From assembly GCA_943787185.1 (NCBI GenBank), contig CALSLL010000004.1, positions 62,001 through 126,000 of the forward strand: DNA of 64,000 bases, written 5' to 3'. The notes beneath the pieces are model-generated. The model saw nothing but the letters and a program-made list of their open reading frames with translations. It did no database searches and was not told where the DNA came from. The position numbers and the translations under genes are program-made. Numbering within the stretch: the first letter of the stretch is position 1; the number at the start of each line of letters is the position of its first letter. Below are positions 34,103 through 42,452 of this stretch, piece after piece. This stretch comes from UBA10349 sp003485905 (lineage in GTDB: Bacteria > Pseudomonadota > Gammaproteobacteria > Arenicellales > Arenicellaceae).

Positions 34103-35113
34103 ATGCTTAGTATCGGTGATATTAAAATAGCAAATCCAGTGATTGCTGCACCAATGGCCGGTGTGAGTGATTTACCGTATCGTCGAATTTGTAGAAATTG
34201 GGACGCAGGTTTAGCCGTTACAGAAATGGTTACGTCCCGACCTGAGTTAAGGGACACAAAAATGTCCCGTTTACGTATGAGCCATACTGATGAGCCAGGC
34301 CCCATTTCCGTGCAGATCGTTGGCACAGACCCTAGCCTGCTCGCGGAAGCAGCAATTATCAATGTGGATCATGGTGCCGACATCATTGATATAAATATGG
34401 GCTGTCCGTCTAAAAAAGTTTGTAAGCAGATGGCTGGTTCCGCATTAATGGGTGATGAGCGGTTAGTGGCGAAGATATTAACCGCAGTGGTCGAATCAGT
34501 AAAAGTGCCAGTGACCCTGAAGATACGTACAGGTTTAGATTTGCAGCGCAAAAACGCGGTGCAAATTGCACGCATTGCGGAACAAAGTGGTGTTCAAATG
34601 CTAACCGTACATGGCAGAACCCGCGCGTGTCGTTTTAAGGGGCCGGTTGAATACATTACCGTTGCTGATGTTATTAACGCAGTAAAAATACCCGTTATTG
34701 CTAATGGTGACATTGACTCGCCAGACGTCGCTATAGATGTAATACAAAAGACCGGTGCTGCCGGCGTAATGGTAGGTCGGGCGGCTATAGGTCAACCTTG
34801 GGTGTTTCGCGAGATCGGAGTTCGGCTTGGGTTTTTGCAATCTCGGGCTGGGCCAAGTATTGAAGAGAAAATTGACACTATGGTTTTACACCTTCGAGGG
34901 ATGCATCGATTCTACGGGCTTGAGCGCGGTGTTATTCTGGCTCGCAAGCATGCTGGAAATTATATGATGCGATTGGGTGTACCGGCGACAATACGAGCGT
35001 CGGTCAATCGAATAGCTGATGCTGATCAGCAACTTATTGCCCTTAGCAAGGCAGTGTTGCAAGCACAATCGCCAATACATCCTTCATTGAATCTGGCGGC
35101 TAGAGCTGCATAA
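34103..35113 (+). CDS. dusB: tRNA-dihydrouridine synthase B
   Basis: FMN enzyme that reduces uridines in the tRNA D-loop. The 336-residue length is standard. FMN-binding and catalytic motifs: APMAGVSDLPYR near the N-terminus, the catalytic Cys in DINMGCPSKKV, LTVHGRTRACRFKG, VIANGDI and VMVGRAAIGQPW. It is followed by fis four bases after its stop, the classic dusB-fis operon. Confidence 0.97.
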   Translation: MLSIGDIKIANPVIAAPMAGVSDLPYRRICRNWDAGLAVTEMVTSRPELRDTKMSRLRMSHTDEPGPISVQIVGTDPSLLAEAAIINVDHGADIIDINMGCPSKKVCKQMAGSALMGDERLVAKILTAVVESVKVPVTLKIRTGLDLQRKNAVQIARIAEQSGVQMLTVHGRTRACRFKGPVEYITVADVINAVKIPVIANGDIDSPDVAIDVIQKTGAAGVMVGRAAIGQPWVFREIGVRLGFLQSRAGPSIEEKIDTMVLHLRGMHRFYGLERGVILARKHAGNYMMRLGVPATIRASVNRIADADQQLIALSKAVLQAQSPIHPSLNLAARAA

Positions 35114-35117
35114 TTGA

Positions 35118-35351
35118 ATGGCAAAAACCACTGTTTCAGATACTGTCAGAAGATCGGTAAAGCGTTACTTTAATGACCTGGATGGACAGGCCCCGACGGG
35201 CTTGTACGCAATGGTGCTTGCTGAAATGGAGAAACCTTTATTGCAGGTAGTCATGAAAAAGGCCGGCGGTAACCAAACAGTAGCTTCTGCGATGCTAGGT
35301 ATAAACCGAAACACTTTGCGTAAAAAGTTAAAGCAATACGAATTAAGTTAA
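35118..35351 (+). CDS. fis: DNA-binding protein Fis
   Basis: A 77-residue nucleoid-associated factor that bends DNA and adjusts transcription with growth rate; slightly shorter than the 98-residue E. coli form at the N-terminus, which is usual outside the enterics. The C-terminal helix-turn-helix is clear in GNQTVASAMLGINRNTLRKK. It lies directly after dusB, which in E. coli it represses by autoregulation; I see no distinct Fis site. Confidence 0.96.
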   Translation: MAKTTVSDTVRRSVKRYFNDLDGQAPTGLYAMVLAEMEKPLLQVVMKKAGGNQTVASAMLGINRNTLRKKLKQYELS

Positions 35352-35436
35352 CCCCTCGTTAGTTCTTGAACCCCCGCTTATTCATTGATCATTAATCTAA
35401 TGGATCTAGCATTTAAATATACTGAAGTTGAAAATC

Positions 35437-36996
35437 ATGTCTGAATTCTCGATAAAGCGCGCATTGATTAGCGTTTCTGATAAAGCAGGAATAGTAGAGT
35501 TTGCCAGCAAATTGGCTGAACTGAATGTAGAGATACTTTCTACTGGTGGTACGGCAAAGCTGTTGAGTAGCGAAGGAATCCCGGTTACTGAAGTTAGTCA
35601 ACATACCGGATTTCCTGAAATGATGGATGGAAGAGTTAAGACATTGAATCCACTAATTCACGGTGGAATTTTGGGTCGTAGGGGTGAAGATGATGCGGTA
35701 ATGCTGGAGCATGGGATCTCGGCTATCGATTTAGTGGTCGTAAATCTTTATCCCTTTGAGGCTACTGTTGCCGATCCAAAATGCAGCTTGGCTGACGCGA
35801 TAGAAAATATTGATATAGGTGGACCGACAATGGTTCGTGCTGCGGCAAAGAACCATAAGGACGTTCTAATTGTTGTTGATGCCGATGACTACTCTTCGGT
35901 AATAAGCTCGATTGAGACCGATGCGGTCGACTATCAGTTGCGATTTAATTTGGCTGTTAAAGCTTACGAACACACAGCCAACTACGACGGAGCTATTGCG
36001 AATCATCTTGGGGCACTAAATGTTGAAAACGAAAAACAGCCTTTCGGGCGTACGTTTAACACGCAATTAAGGCATAAACAAACAATGCGGTACGGTGAAA
36101 ACCCGCACCAACAGGCTGCATTTTACGTACAAAATAACCCTGTGGCTGGAACGATAGCGAGCGCTACCCAGTTGCAAGGGAAAGAGCTTTCTTACAATAA
36201 CATTGCAGATACAGATGCAGCCCTGGAATGTATAAAACAATTTGATGGGACTCCGGCTTGTGTCATCGTCAAGCATGCTAATCCTTGTGGTGTAGCTGTG
36301 GGAACGAGCCTTTTGGATGCTTATCAGCGTGCGTTTTCGACCGATCCGGAGTCTGCTTTTGGCGGGATTATTGCTTTTAATAGTGAACTTGATGAAGAGA
36401 CTGCTGCGTTAATTTGCCAGCAGCAATTTGTCGAAGTAGTAATCGCGCCCACGATTAGTGCGGCGGCGTTGACAGTCTGCGCGCAGAAGAAAAATATTAG
36501 GGTCCTGGCTTCGGGTCAGTGGTCTGGGGCAACTAGTCAAATGGAATACAAGCGGGTTGCAGGTGGTTTATTACTACAAAGCAGTGACTTTGAGCTTCAT
36601 AGTGAGCTAAACGTGGTGACTAAACTGCATCCCAGTGAAGCGCAAATGAGTGATCTTCTATTTGCCTGGAAAGTGGCAAAGTTTGTGAAATCTAATGCAA
36701 TTATTTATGCCAAGGATTTGATGACGGTTGGTGTGGGTGCGGGGCAGATGAGTCGAGTTAATTCGGCGCGCATTGCTGGAATAAAGGCCGAACATGCGGG
36801 GTTGGAGGTACCTGGTGCGGTAATGGCTTCAGATGCATTTTTTCCGTTTAGAGATGGTTTAGATGCTGCTGGCGAAGCAGGTATTGCGGCTGTTATTCAA
36901 CCGGGCGGATCTATTCGTGATGAAGAGGTGATAGCGGCGGCTGATGAGCATGGAATTGCTATGGTGTTCACCGGCATGCGGCATTTTCGACACTAG
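35437..36996 (+). CDS. purH: Bifunctional AICAR transformylase / IMP cyclohydrolase
   Basis: Last two steps of IMP synthesis: formylation of AICAR with 10-formyl-THF, then ring closure. 519 residues from the ATG at 35437; the open frame starts nine bases earlier at a TTG. The N-terminal cyclohydrolase domain begins RALISVSDKAGIVEF and includes LSTGGTAKLL, and the transformylase part contains the conserved KHANPCGVA and the DAFFPFRDGLD end motif. In pseudomonads purD follows; here it is replaced by a MalY-like gene starting 17 bases later. Confidence 0.97.
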   Translation: MSEFSIKRALISVSDKAGIVEFASKLAELNVEILSTGGTAKLLSSEGIPVTEVSQHTGFPEMMDGRVKTLNPLIHGGILGRRGEDDAVMLEHGISAIDLVVVNLYPFEATVADPKCSLADAIENIDIGGPTMVRAAAKNHKDVLIVVDADDYSSVISSIETDAVDYQLRFNLAVKAYEHTANYDGAIANHLGALNVENEKQPFGRTFNTQLRHKQTMRYGENPHQQAAFYVQNNPVAGTIASATQLQGKELSYNNIADTDAALECIKQFDGTPACVIVKHANPCGVAVGTSLLDAYQRAFSTDPESAFGGIIAFNSELDEETAALICQQQFVEVVIAPTISAAALTVCAQKKNIRVLASGQWSGATSQMEYKRVAGGLLLQSSDFELHSELNVVTKLHPSEAQMSDLLFAWKVAKFVKSNAIIYAKDLMTVGVGAGQMSRVNSARIAGIKAEHAGLEVPGAVMASDAFFPFRDGLDAAGEAGIAAVIQPGGSIRDEEVIAAADEHGIAMVFTGMRHFRH

Positions 36997-37013
36997 TAGA
37001 ATTAAGTAGAGCT

Positions 37014-38204
37014 ATGTCGAACGCTTTTGATTTTAGCGATTTCCCGGATCGGGTAGGGACTGGATCGATAAAATGGGAGCCTGAGCATCTACTAGCAAAA
37101 TTTGGTGTAAATGACGCTCTGCCTATGTGGGTGGCAGATATGGATTTCGCGACCGCGCCTTGTGTATTGGACGCGCTTCGAACTCGCTTGGATCATCCAC
37201 TCTTTGGCTATACCCGCGTATTTGAACCATACCGCCACGCGGTAATAGATTGGTTTAAGACTCAACACGGTTGGTCGATACAGAATGACTGGATATGTCA
37301 TGCCCCAGGGATTGTTTCAGCGATGAATCTACTGGTATCAGCAGTGACAGAGCCGGGCGATAAAATCGTGGTCCAACCCCCAGTGTATTACCCATTTTTT
37401 AGCGCCGTAAGGGATAACAAGCGAGAGTTGGTGCTAAATCCATTAGTTATAGACTGCCATGGTTTGTATCAGATCGATTTCGATCAATTGGAGAAGCAAT
37501 TTAGCGATGAAAATGTGCGCTTGTTCATGTTGTGTAACCCACACAACCCAGGCGGTCGCGTTTGGACTAAGACAGAGCTTTCGAGGCTAATTGATCTGAG
37601 TATTCGCTATAACGTTCTTGTTATTTCTGACGAAATTCATTGTGACTTAGTGTGGCCAGGGTACACACACCAACCCCTGCCGCTAGTAGACTCTCGGGTA
37701 TTGGACCATTGTATTGTTTGTACTGCATCCAGCAAGAGCTTTAATCTTGCTGGACTGCAAACCTCTGACATCATTATTCCCAATGCAAGGCTTCGTAAAA
37801 AATATCGATTGCAGTTACATAAAACTGGCTTGGCCGACCCAAATATAATGGGGCTAGTTGCGACTGAAGCCGCGTATAGAAATGGGCTGGAATGGCTGAA
37901 GGAATTGCGTGCCCAGCTTGTGCTAAACCTTGAACAGTTAGAGTCGTTTTTTGCAGAGCAGTTGCCGGGTGTCGCCCTGATGCAAACTCAGGCCACCTAT
38001 TTGGCGTGGTTTAATCTCGAATCGTTTGGCGTAGATGCGAAAGTAGCAGAGCAGGCACTATTGAAGGTTGGCAAGGTTATATTGAACCCAGGATATATTT
38101 TTGGAGCACCAGGTGAAGATTGGATGCGCATTAATTTTGCTTGCCCGGCACCTATGCTGGATGAGGGGTTACAGCGAATTAAGCGCGGCCTGGATAGTTT
38201 GTGA
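37014..38204 (+). CDS. MalY/PatB-type aminotransferase-fold C-S lyase
   Basis: A 396-residue PLP enzyme of the fold-type I group, most like MalY and PatB, which cleave cystathionine or other cysteine C-S bonds and act as aminotransferase relatives. The PLP Lys is in TASSKSFNLAGLQ; other marks are MWVADMDFATAP, HNPGGRVW, VISDEIHCDLVW and the final RINFACP. It follows purH closely and its stop overlaps the next gene by GTGA. A methionine-synthesis beta-lyase is a reasonable guess; substrate not proven. Confidence 0.88.
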   Translation: MSNAFDFSDFPDRVGTGSIKWEPEHLLAKFGVNDALPMWVADMDFATAPCVLDALRTRLDHPLFGYTRVFEPYRHAVIDWFKTQHGWSIQNDWICHAPGIVSAMNLLVSAVTEPGDKIVVQPPVYYPFFSAVRDNKRELVLNPLVIDCHGLYQIDFDQLEKQFSDENVRLFMLCNPHNPGGRVWTKTELSRLIDLSIRYNVLVISDEIHCDLVWPGYTHQPLPLVDSRVLDHCIVCTASSKSFNLAGLQTSDIIIPNARLRKKYRLQLHKTGLADPNIMGLVATEAAYRNGLEWLKELRAQLVLNLEQLESFFAEQLPGVALMQTQATYLAWFNLESFGVDAKVAEQALLKVGKVILNPGYIFGAPGEDWMRINFACPAPMLDEGLQRIKRGLDSL

Positions 38205-38572
38205 TTTCGAAAATTTGTCTTGCGCTCTATACTATTCTGATTGGATACCTATCGTTAATTCCTGCGGACGAGATATCAGTTAGCTTTTGGGATAAGGGCT
38301 TACATATAGGTGCTTACGGCATTTTCAGTCTATTGGCTTGGTGGGGCTTTCAAGAAAATAAAAAATTCTATTTTGCAGTTGTACTAATAATTGTTTATGG
38401 GATTGGCCTGGAGGTTGCGCAGTTATTGTCACCGGGTCGACAAATGTCTATTTTGGATGTTCTGGCAAATCTGTTCGGCGTTATGATCATTGTTGGAATC
38501 CGTTATTCGTGGGCCAGTCGAGGCTATTCTGATGGGTTGGGGCAGCACCGGCAGGGACCATCGGATAAATAA
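38201..38572 (+). CDS. VanZ-like membrane protein
   Basis: A 123-residue protein with four hydrophobic helices and the VanZ-family pattern: GYLSLIPADE, DKGLHIGAYGIFSLLAWW, YGIGLEVAQLLSPGRQMSILDVLANLFGV. The name comes from the teicoplanin-resistance gene vanZ, but most family members are uncharacterised. GTG start overlaps the stop of the lyase gene. A bidirectional terminator follows directly. Confidence 0.85.
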   Translation: MISKICLALYTILIGYLSLIPADEISVSFWDKGLHIGAYGIFSLLAWWGFQENKKFYFAVVLIIVYGIGLEVAQLLSPGRQMSILDVLANLFGVMIIVGIRYSWASRGYSDGLGQHRQGPSDK

Positions 38573-38597
38573 AAAGGCTGCCTATTGGCAGCCTTTT
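38572..38597. terminator. Bidirectional terminator between the VanZ-like gene and rpoH
   Basis: AAAAGGCTGCC and GGCAGCCTTTT form a perfect 11-bp stem with a 4-base loop, with A and T runs on the two sides. It separates two convergent units. Confidence 0.9.
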
Positions 38598-38623
38598 AAC
38601 TGAGCATATTTCCGATTCAGGTC

Positions 38624-39496
38624 TTACAGATCCATCGTTCCTTTCATTGTATCCATTGCGCGTTTCTCAATCTGTCGGATTCGTTCTGCAGACACGCTAA
38701 ATTCGGCGGCTAATTCATGCAATGTAGCCTTATCGTCATTTAGCCACCGCCGTGTAACAATTTCACGGCTGCGGTCATCAAGTTTGCTAATTGCTTCTGA
38801 TAGGGCATTTTCCCGATGGGAGACTTGATCTGATTCCAGTAAAAGCATTTCCGGATTAAAGCGCATATCTGGTAAATATCCAGATGGGCTAGGTGTCAGC
38901 TCATCATCATCGCTTCCAGGCGCGTCAAAAGCTACGTCAGGCGTGCTCAAACGTGACTCCATTTCTCGGACTGTTTTGACAGGCACGTCAAGGTTTTTGG
39001 CTAAGTCCTGCGTCTCTTGCTCGGTCATCCAGGCAAGCTTCTTACGGGATTTACGAAGATTGAAAAATAATTTTCTCTGCGCCTTCGTGGTGGCCACTTT
39101 TACAATCTTCCAATTGCGTATTACATAATCATAGATTTCAGCCTTTACCCAGTGCACAGCAAAAGAGACCAACCTGACGCCGCGGTCGGGGTCGAAATTT
39201 TTAACGGCTTTCATAAGCCCAATATTGCCTTCTTGAATTAGATCCGCTAACGGCAATCCGTACCCAGCAAATCCGCGAGCAACCGAGATAACATGCCGCA
39301 TATGCGAAACAACCAGTTGTCGAGCAGCCTCAAGATCTTGATCTTGGCGGTAGCTTGTTGCAAGCGAACGCTCTTCTTCCGCGCTTAATATTGGCGCAGA
39401 ATTAGCTAGCTGAATAAATTTTGAAAGGCTCTGCTCTTGATTTAAACCTGAGTTTAATTTTGGAGCTAAACCGATAGCTGCTGGCATGTTGGTCAT
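38624..39496 (-). CDS. rpoH: RNA polymerase sigma-32 factor RpoH
   Basis: Heat-shock sigma factor, 290 residues. Region 2 shows DLIQEGNIGLMKAVKNFDP and RLVSFAVHWVKAEIYDYVI, followed by the RpoH box QRKLFFNLRK, which distinguishes RpoH from RpoD and RpoS. Region 4 ends with LDDRSREIVTRRW and FSVSAERIRQIEKRAMDT. Placed after ftsYEX on the same strand, as in most gammaproteobacteria. An apparent CIRCE lies 31 bases before the start codon, suggesting HrcA control in addition to the usual regulation of synthesis and stability. Confidence 0.98.
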   Translation of the reverse strand: MTNMPAAIGLAPKLNSGLNQEQSLSKFIQLANSAPILSAEEERSLATSYRQDQDLEAARQLVVSHMRHVISVARGFAGYGLPLADLIQEGNIGLMKAVKNFDPDRGVRLVSFAVHWVKAEIYDYVIRNWKIVKVATTKAQRKLFFNLRKSRKKLAWMTEQETQDLAKNLDVPVKTVREMESRLSTPDVAFDAPGSDDDELTPSPSGYLPDMRFNPEMLLLESDQVSHRENALSEAISKLDDRSREIVTRRWLNDDKATLHELAAEFSVSAERIRQIEKRAMDTMKGTMDL

Positions 39497-39526
39497 ATGT
39501 TTCTCCGATTTGTTACACGGGTCCTA

Positions 39527-39553
39527 TTGGCACTCATCATACCAGAGTGCTAA
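39527..39553. promoter_or_regulatory. CIRCE-like operator upstream of rpoH
   Basis: TTGGCACTC, nine bases, GAGTGCTAA: one base different from CIRCE in the left arm, perfect in the right. A -10-like TATGAT on the minus strand lies inside the nine-base spacer, so HrcA binding would block an rpoH promoter here. The same arms occur before groS at 27445-27471. Confidence 0.8.
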
Positions 39554-39606
39554 TAATTACGCGATAGGTATGAAAAAACAGTAATTTAGCCAGTTATTCG
39601 TCATCG

Positions 39607-40518
39607 TTATCGAGGCTCTATATCTCTGAGGTGCTGCGACACCGATAGTACAGATGCGAGCAAACCAAGCCCGCTACCCGTTAAAATCAGCCATCCTAAC
39701 CCTTGAATGCTTAGACCTAGAGCACCGAAATCAGACCCGTATAGATCAGCGAGCCTCCCTATTGGACCTTTCATCCAAAGTAGTACAGCATATGTAATTA
39801 AACTTGCTAAAAGAGCACCAGCGAGCCCAATTTGAAAACCTTGATATAGAAATGGTCTGCGTACGAATCCATCCGAGCCACCGATCAGTTTGATGATCTC
39901 TATTTCTTCCTTACGATTGATAATTGCCAGGCGTATCATATTGCTAATCGTGAGAACTACCGCTAGCGCTAGTAATATACTAATTACCTTGGCCGCACTA
40001 TCAATGATGTCTAGCATGGAGTTGAAGCGGAGAATCCACTCGAGATCCAACTGTACGTCTTCTGCCTCTGCTATTTGACGGAGCTGTTCTTGTAATTGAG
40101 CGGTTGCATCAGCCGAATCAAAGGCGCTATCAGGTAAAACTAGTAGCGAAGCAGGTAAGGGGTTCTCTGGAAGAAGTTCAATAGCGCTACCAAGCCCGGA
40201 CAGCATCTTGAATTCTTCCATTGCTTGATCAGCTGAGACGAATTCCACTTGAGCTATCTCGGGTTTTGCTTGTAGTTCGAGCGTTAGCTCCAAGCCACGA
40301 GCGACGCTAGTTCCGGGGGCGAGAAAAACACTTAACTGTGGACGGCCCTCCCATGACTGGCCTAGCCGTTCGGCATTGTTTACTACTAGCTGCATTATGG
40401 TGGGCAGCGACAATGTAATGGCAACAACTGAAACGCTCATAAAGGTGGAAAACGGAGTCTGCAATAACCGAGTGAGACTTGCGATGCATTCGACCTTATT
40501 TTGCGAGAACCAACTCAC
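39607..40518 (-). CDS. ftsX: Cell division protein FtsX
   Basis: Permease-like half of FtsEX, which activates peptidoglycan amidases through EnvC at the septum. 303 residues with four membrane helices: the first at about 25-45, a periplasmic loop to about 165, and three helices in the C-terminal half (VISILLALAVVLTI, ALLASLITYAVLLW, LILTGSGLGLLASV). The overlap with ftsE on the left (40515) couples translation. It ends 111 bases before rpoH. Confidence 0.95.
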   Translation of the reverse strand: MSWFSQNKVECIASLTRLLQTPFSTFMSVSVVAITLSLPTIMQLVVNNAERLGQSWEGRPQLSVFLAPGTSVARGLELTLELQAKPEIAQVEFVSADQAMEEFKMLSGLGSAIELLPENPLPASLLVLPDSAFDSADATAQLQEQLRQIAEAEDVQLDLEWILRFNSMLDIIDSAAKVISILLALAVVLTISNMIRLAIINRKEEIEIIKLIGGSDGFVRRPFLYQGFQIGLAGALLASLITYAVLLWMKGPIGRLADLYGSDFGALGLSIQGLGWLILTGSGLGLLASVLSVSQHLRDIEPR

Positions 40519-41201
40519 GATACAAGTGTTTCCCTGAGGGTTAAATCGTTTCTAGTTAGCTTGCCATGGTCGAGTATCAGTACTGGCTTGTTTAAGCGAT
40601 CAATTTGCCGTAAATCGTGGGTTGCGATCAACACTGCTGTTCCAATTCGATTGAATTCGACAAACAGGTCCATGATCTCATCAGACAGCGCTTCATCGAG
40701 GTTTCCAGTTGGTTCATCGGCTAACAATATAGCAGGCCGATTTACGACCGCGCGTGCAATGCCTACACGCTGTTGCTCGCCACCAGATAACTGGACTGGC
40801 ATCATATTTTCTTTTTTTAGGAGGCCGACTTTATCTAAGGCTGCGCGAACTCGTTTATTTGATTCTTTGTAAGATACGCCAGCTACAATTAGCGAGAGTG
40901 CCACGTTATCGAAAACTGTACGATCGTTAAGTAGCTTGTGATCCTGAAATATAATGCCAATTTGTCGACGAATTGGCGCGATGTCGCGCCGTTTCACGCT
41001 TCTCAAATTCCGATCACCAATGAGGATCTGCCCGTGAGTTGGGCGTTCTATTACACTAATTAGCTTAAGTAATGTACTTTTTCCGGCGCCTGAGTGTCCA
41101 ATAAGAAGTGCCATATCCGACTCAGTAAGCTCAAAATCAATTCCGCGGAGAGCATCTTGGCCTCCCGGGTAGCGCTTACTTACGTTGATAAATTGGATCA
41201 T
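40515..41201 (-). CDS. ftsE: Cell division ATPase FtsE
   Basis: ATPase of FtsEX, 228 residues. Walker A is GHSGAGKST, the Q-loop is FQDHKLLND, the signature LSGGEQQRVGIARA, Walker B ILLADEPTGNLD, and the switch ATHDLR. It follows ftsY directly and overlaps ftsX by four bases, giving the usual ftsY-ftsE-ftsX order. Confidence 0.97.
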   Translation of the reverse strand: MIQFINVSKRYPGGQDALRGIDFELTESDMALLIGHSGAGKSTLLKLISVIERPTHGQILIGDRNLRSVKRRDIAPIRRQIGIIFQDHKLLNDRTVFDNVALSLIVAGVSYKESNKRVRAALDKVGLLKKENMMPVQLSGGEQQRVGIARAVVNRPAILLADEPTGNLDEALSDEIMDLFVEFNRIGTAVLIATHDLRQIDRLNKPVLILDHGKLTRNDLTLRETLVS

Positions 41202-42296
41202 TTAGTTTGGTGGAGCGTCTAGCCCTTTAACCCCGAACATGCCTTCAATATAAGAGCGGGCCGTAAAGGGTTTTAAATCGTCCACATTTTCACCGACTCC
41301 TAAAAAACGTATCGGTAGCTCAAATTTTTGCGTCAGTGCGATTGCAACCCCTCCTTTCGCGGAACCATCCAGTTTAGTTAGTGCTAGGCTCGAGACATTG
41401 GTTACTTTTTTAAAGTGTTCAACTTGAGATAATGCGTTTTGTCCGGTACCTGCATCTAGAACCTGCAGTACTTCGTGGGGGTATTCAGAGTTTTGTTTTG
41501 ACAGTACGCGTATCACTTTTCCTAGCTGGGCCATCAGTTCATTTTGCGTATGCAACCTGCCGGCGGTATCAATAAGCAGGACGTCTACATTGCGTGCAAC
41601 AGCAGCGGTGACAGCATCATGTGCGACCGCAGCTGCATCGCTTCCTGTGCCTTGCGCAATAACCGGAATATTGAGACGGGAGCCCCATTCCTGAAGCTGT
41701 TCTACCGCCGCTGCACGAAAGGTGTCTGCTGCGGCAAGCATAACTTTTTTTCCTTCAGACTGCAGATAAGCAGCAATTTTCGCAGTCGTTGTTGTTTTGC
41801 CTACACCGTTTACGCCTACTACAACAATTACGTAAGGCTTTTGGGCTAGTGGCCATTGCTGCTCCGCTGGCTGCATGATTTTCATGGTTTCGTGCGCAAG
41901 CAATTCAAGTAATTCTTCAGTACTTTGCACCCTTTTGGAGCGTGCTTCCAAGCGTAAATTTTCGACTATACTAAGTGCGGCTTGTACGCCGATATCGCTG
42001 GAAAGTAGTGTGTCTTCGAGATCATCAAAGGCGTCATCATCAAGCTGGTTCGTGCTTAAAAGGCTGGCAATTTTGGTAAAGAACCCTTGCCGACTTTTGT
42101 TCAGTCCTTGCTGAACCGAATTCTCTGTTTCAATACTGTTTTGTGTAATTGAGCCTTCCAATTCGGCTGACGCATCATTTTCCATTGGGGCTTGACCCGC
42201 TGGTTGAACGCTTGATTGCCTTGGGAGATTAATTTCGTCAGCGGCCACTTGTTCGTGATCGTCAGCGGCGAGATTTTTTTTGCGTTTGAAAAACAC
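41202..42296 (-). CDS. ftsY: Signal recognition particle receptor FtsY
   Basis: GTPase that docks the SRP-ribosome complex to the Sec translocon. 364 residues: an acidic, poorly conserved N-terminal segment (about 1-70) and the NG domain, with G1 GVNGVGKTTTTAKIA, DTFRAAAVEQL, DTAGRLH and LTKLDGSAKGG. Ends with DLKPFTARSYIEGMFG. First gene of the ftsYEX unit; divergently transcribed from the M16 genes across a 156-base gap. Confidence 0.98.
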   Translation of the reverse strand: MFFKRKKNLAADDHEQVAADEINLPRQSSVQPAGQAPMENDASAELEGSITQNSIETENSVQQGLNKSRQGFFTKIASLLSTNQLDDDAFDDLEDTLLSSDIGVQAALSIVENLRLEARSKRVQSTEELLELLAHETMKIMQPAEQQWPLAQKPYVIVVVGVNGVGKTTTTAKIAAYLQSEGKKVMLAAADTFRAAAVEQLQEWGSRLNIPVIAQGTGSDAAAVAHDAVTAAVARNVDVLLIDTAGRLHTQNELMAQLGKVIRVLSKQNSEYPHEVLQVLDAGTGQNALSQVEHFKKVTNVSSLALTKLDGSAKGGVAIALTQKFELPIRFLGVGENVDDLKPFTARSYIEGMFGVKGLDAPPN

Positions 42297-42452
42297 GTTG
42301 ATTGCGGCGTTGTAACTTGTCAGGATCTAAAGGTAGGTCGTATTCTAACTTTGGTAGATGTTTTCTGCTAATGAAGGTTTACGCTATTTGTTCTGGTCTT
42401 GGTCTCAAATAAATGTGATCTGAGCGCATTTTAAAATAACGGTTAAAATAAT

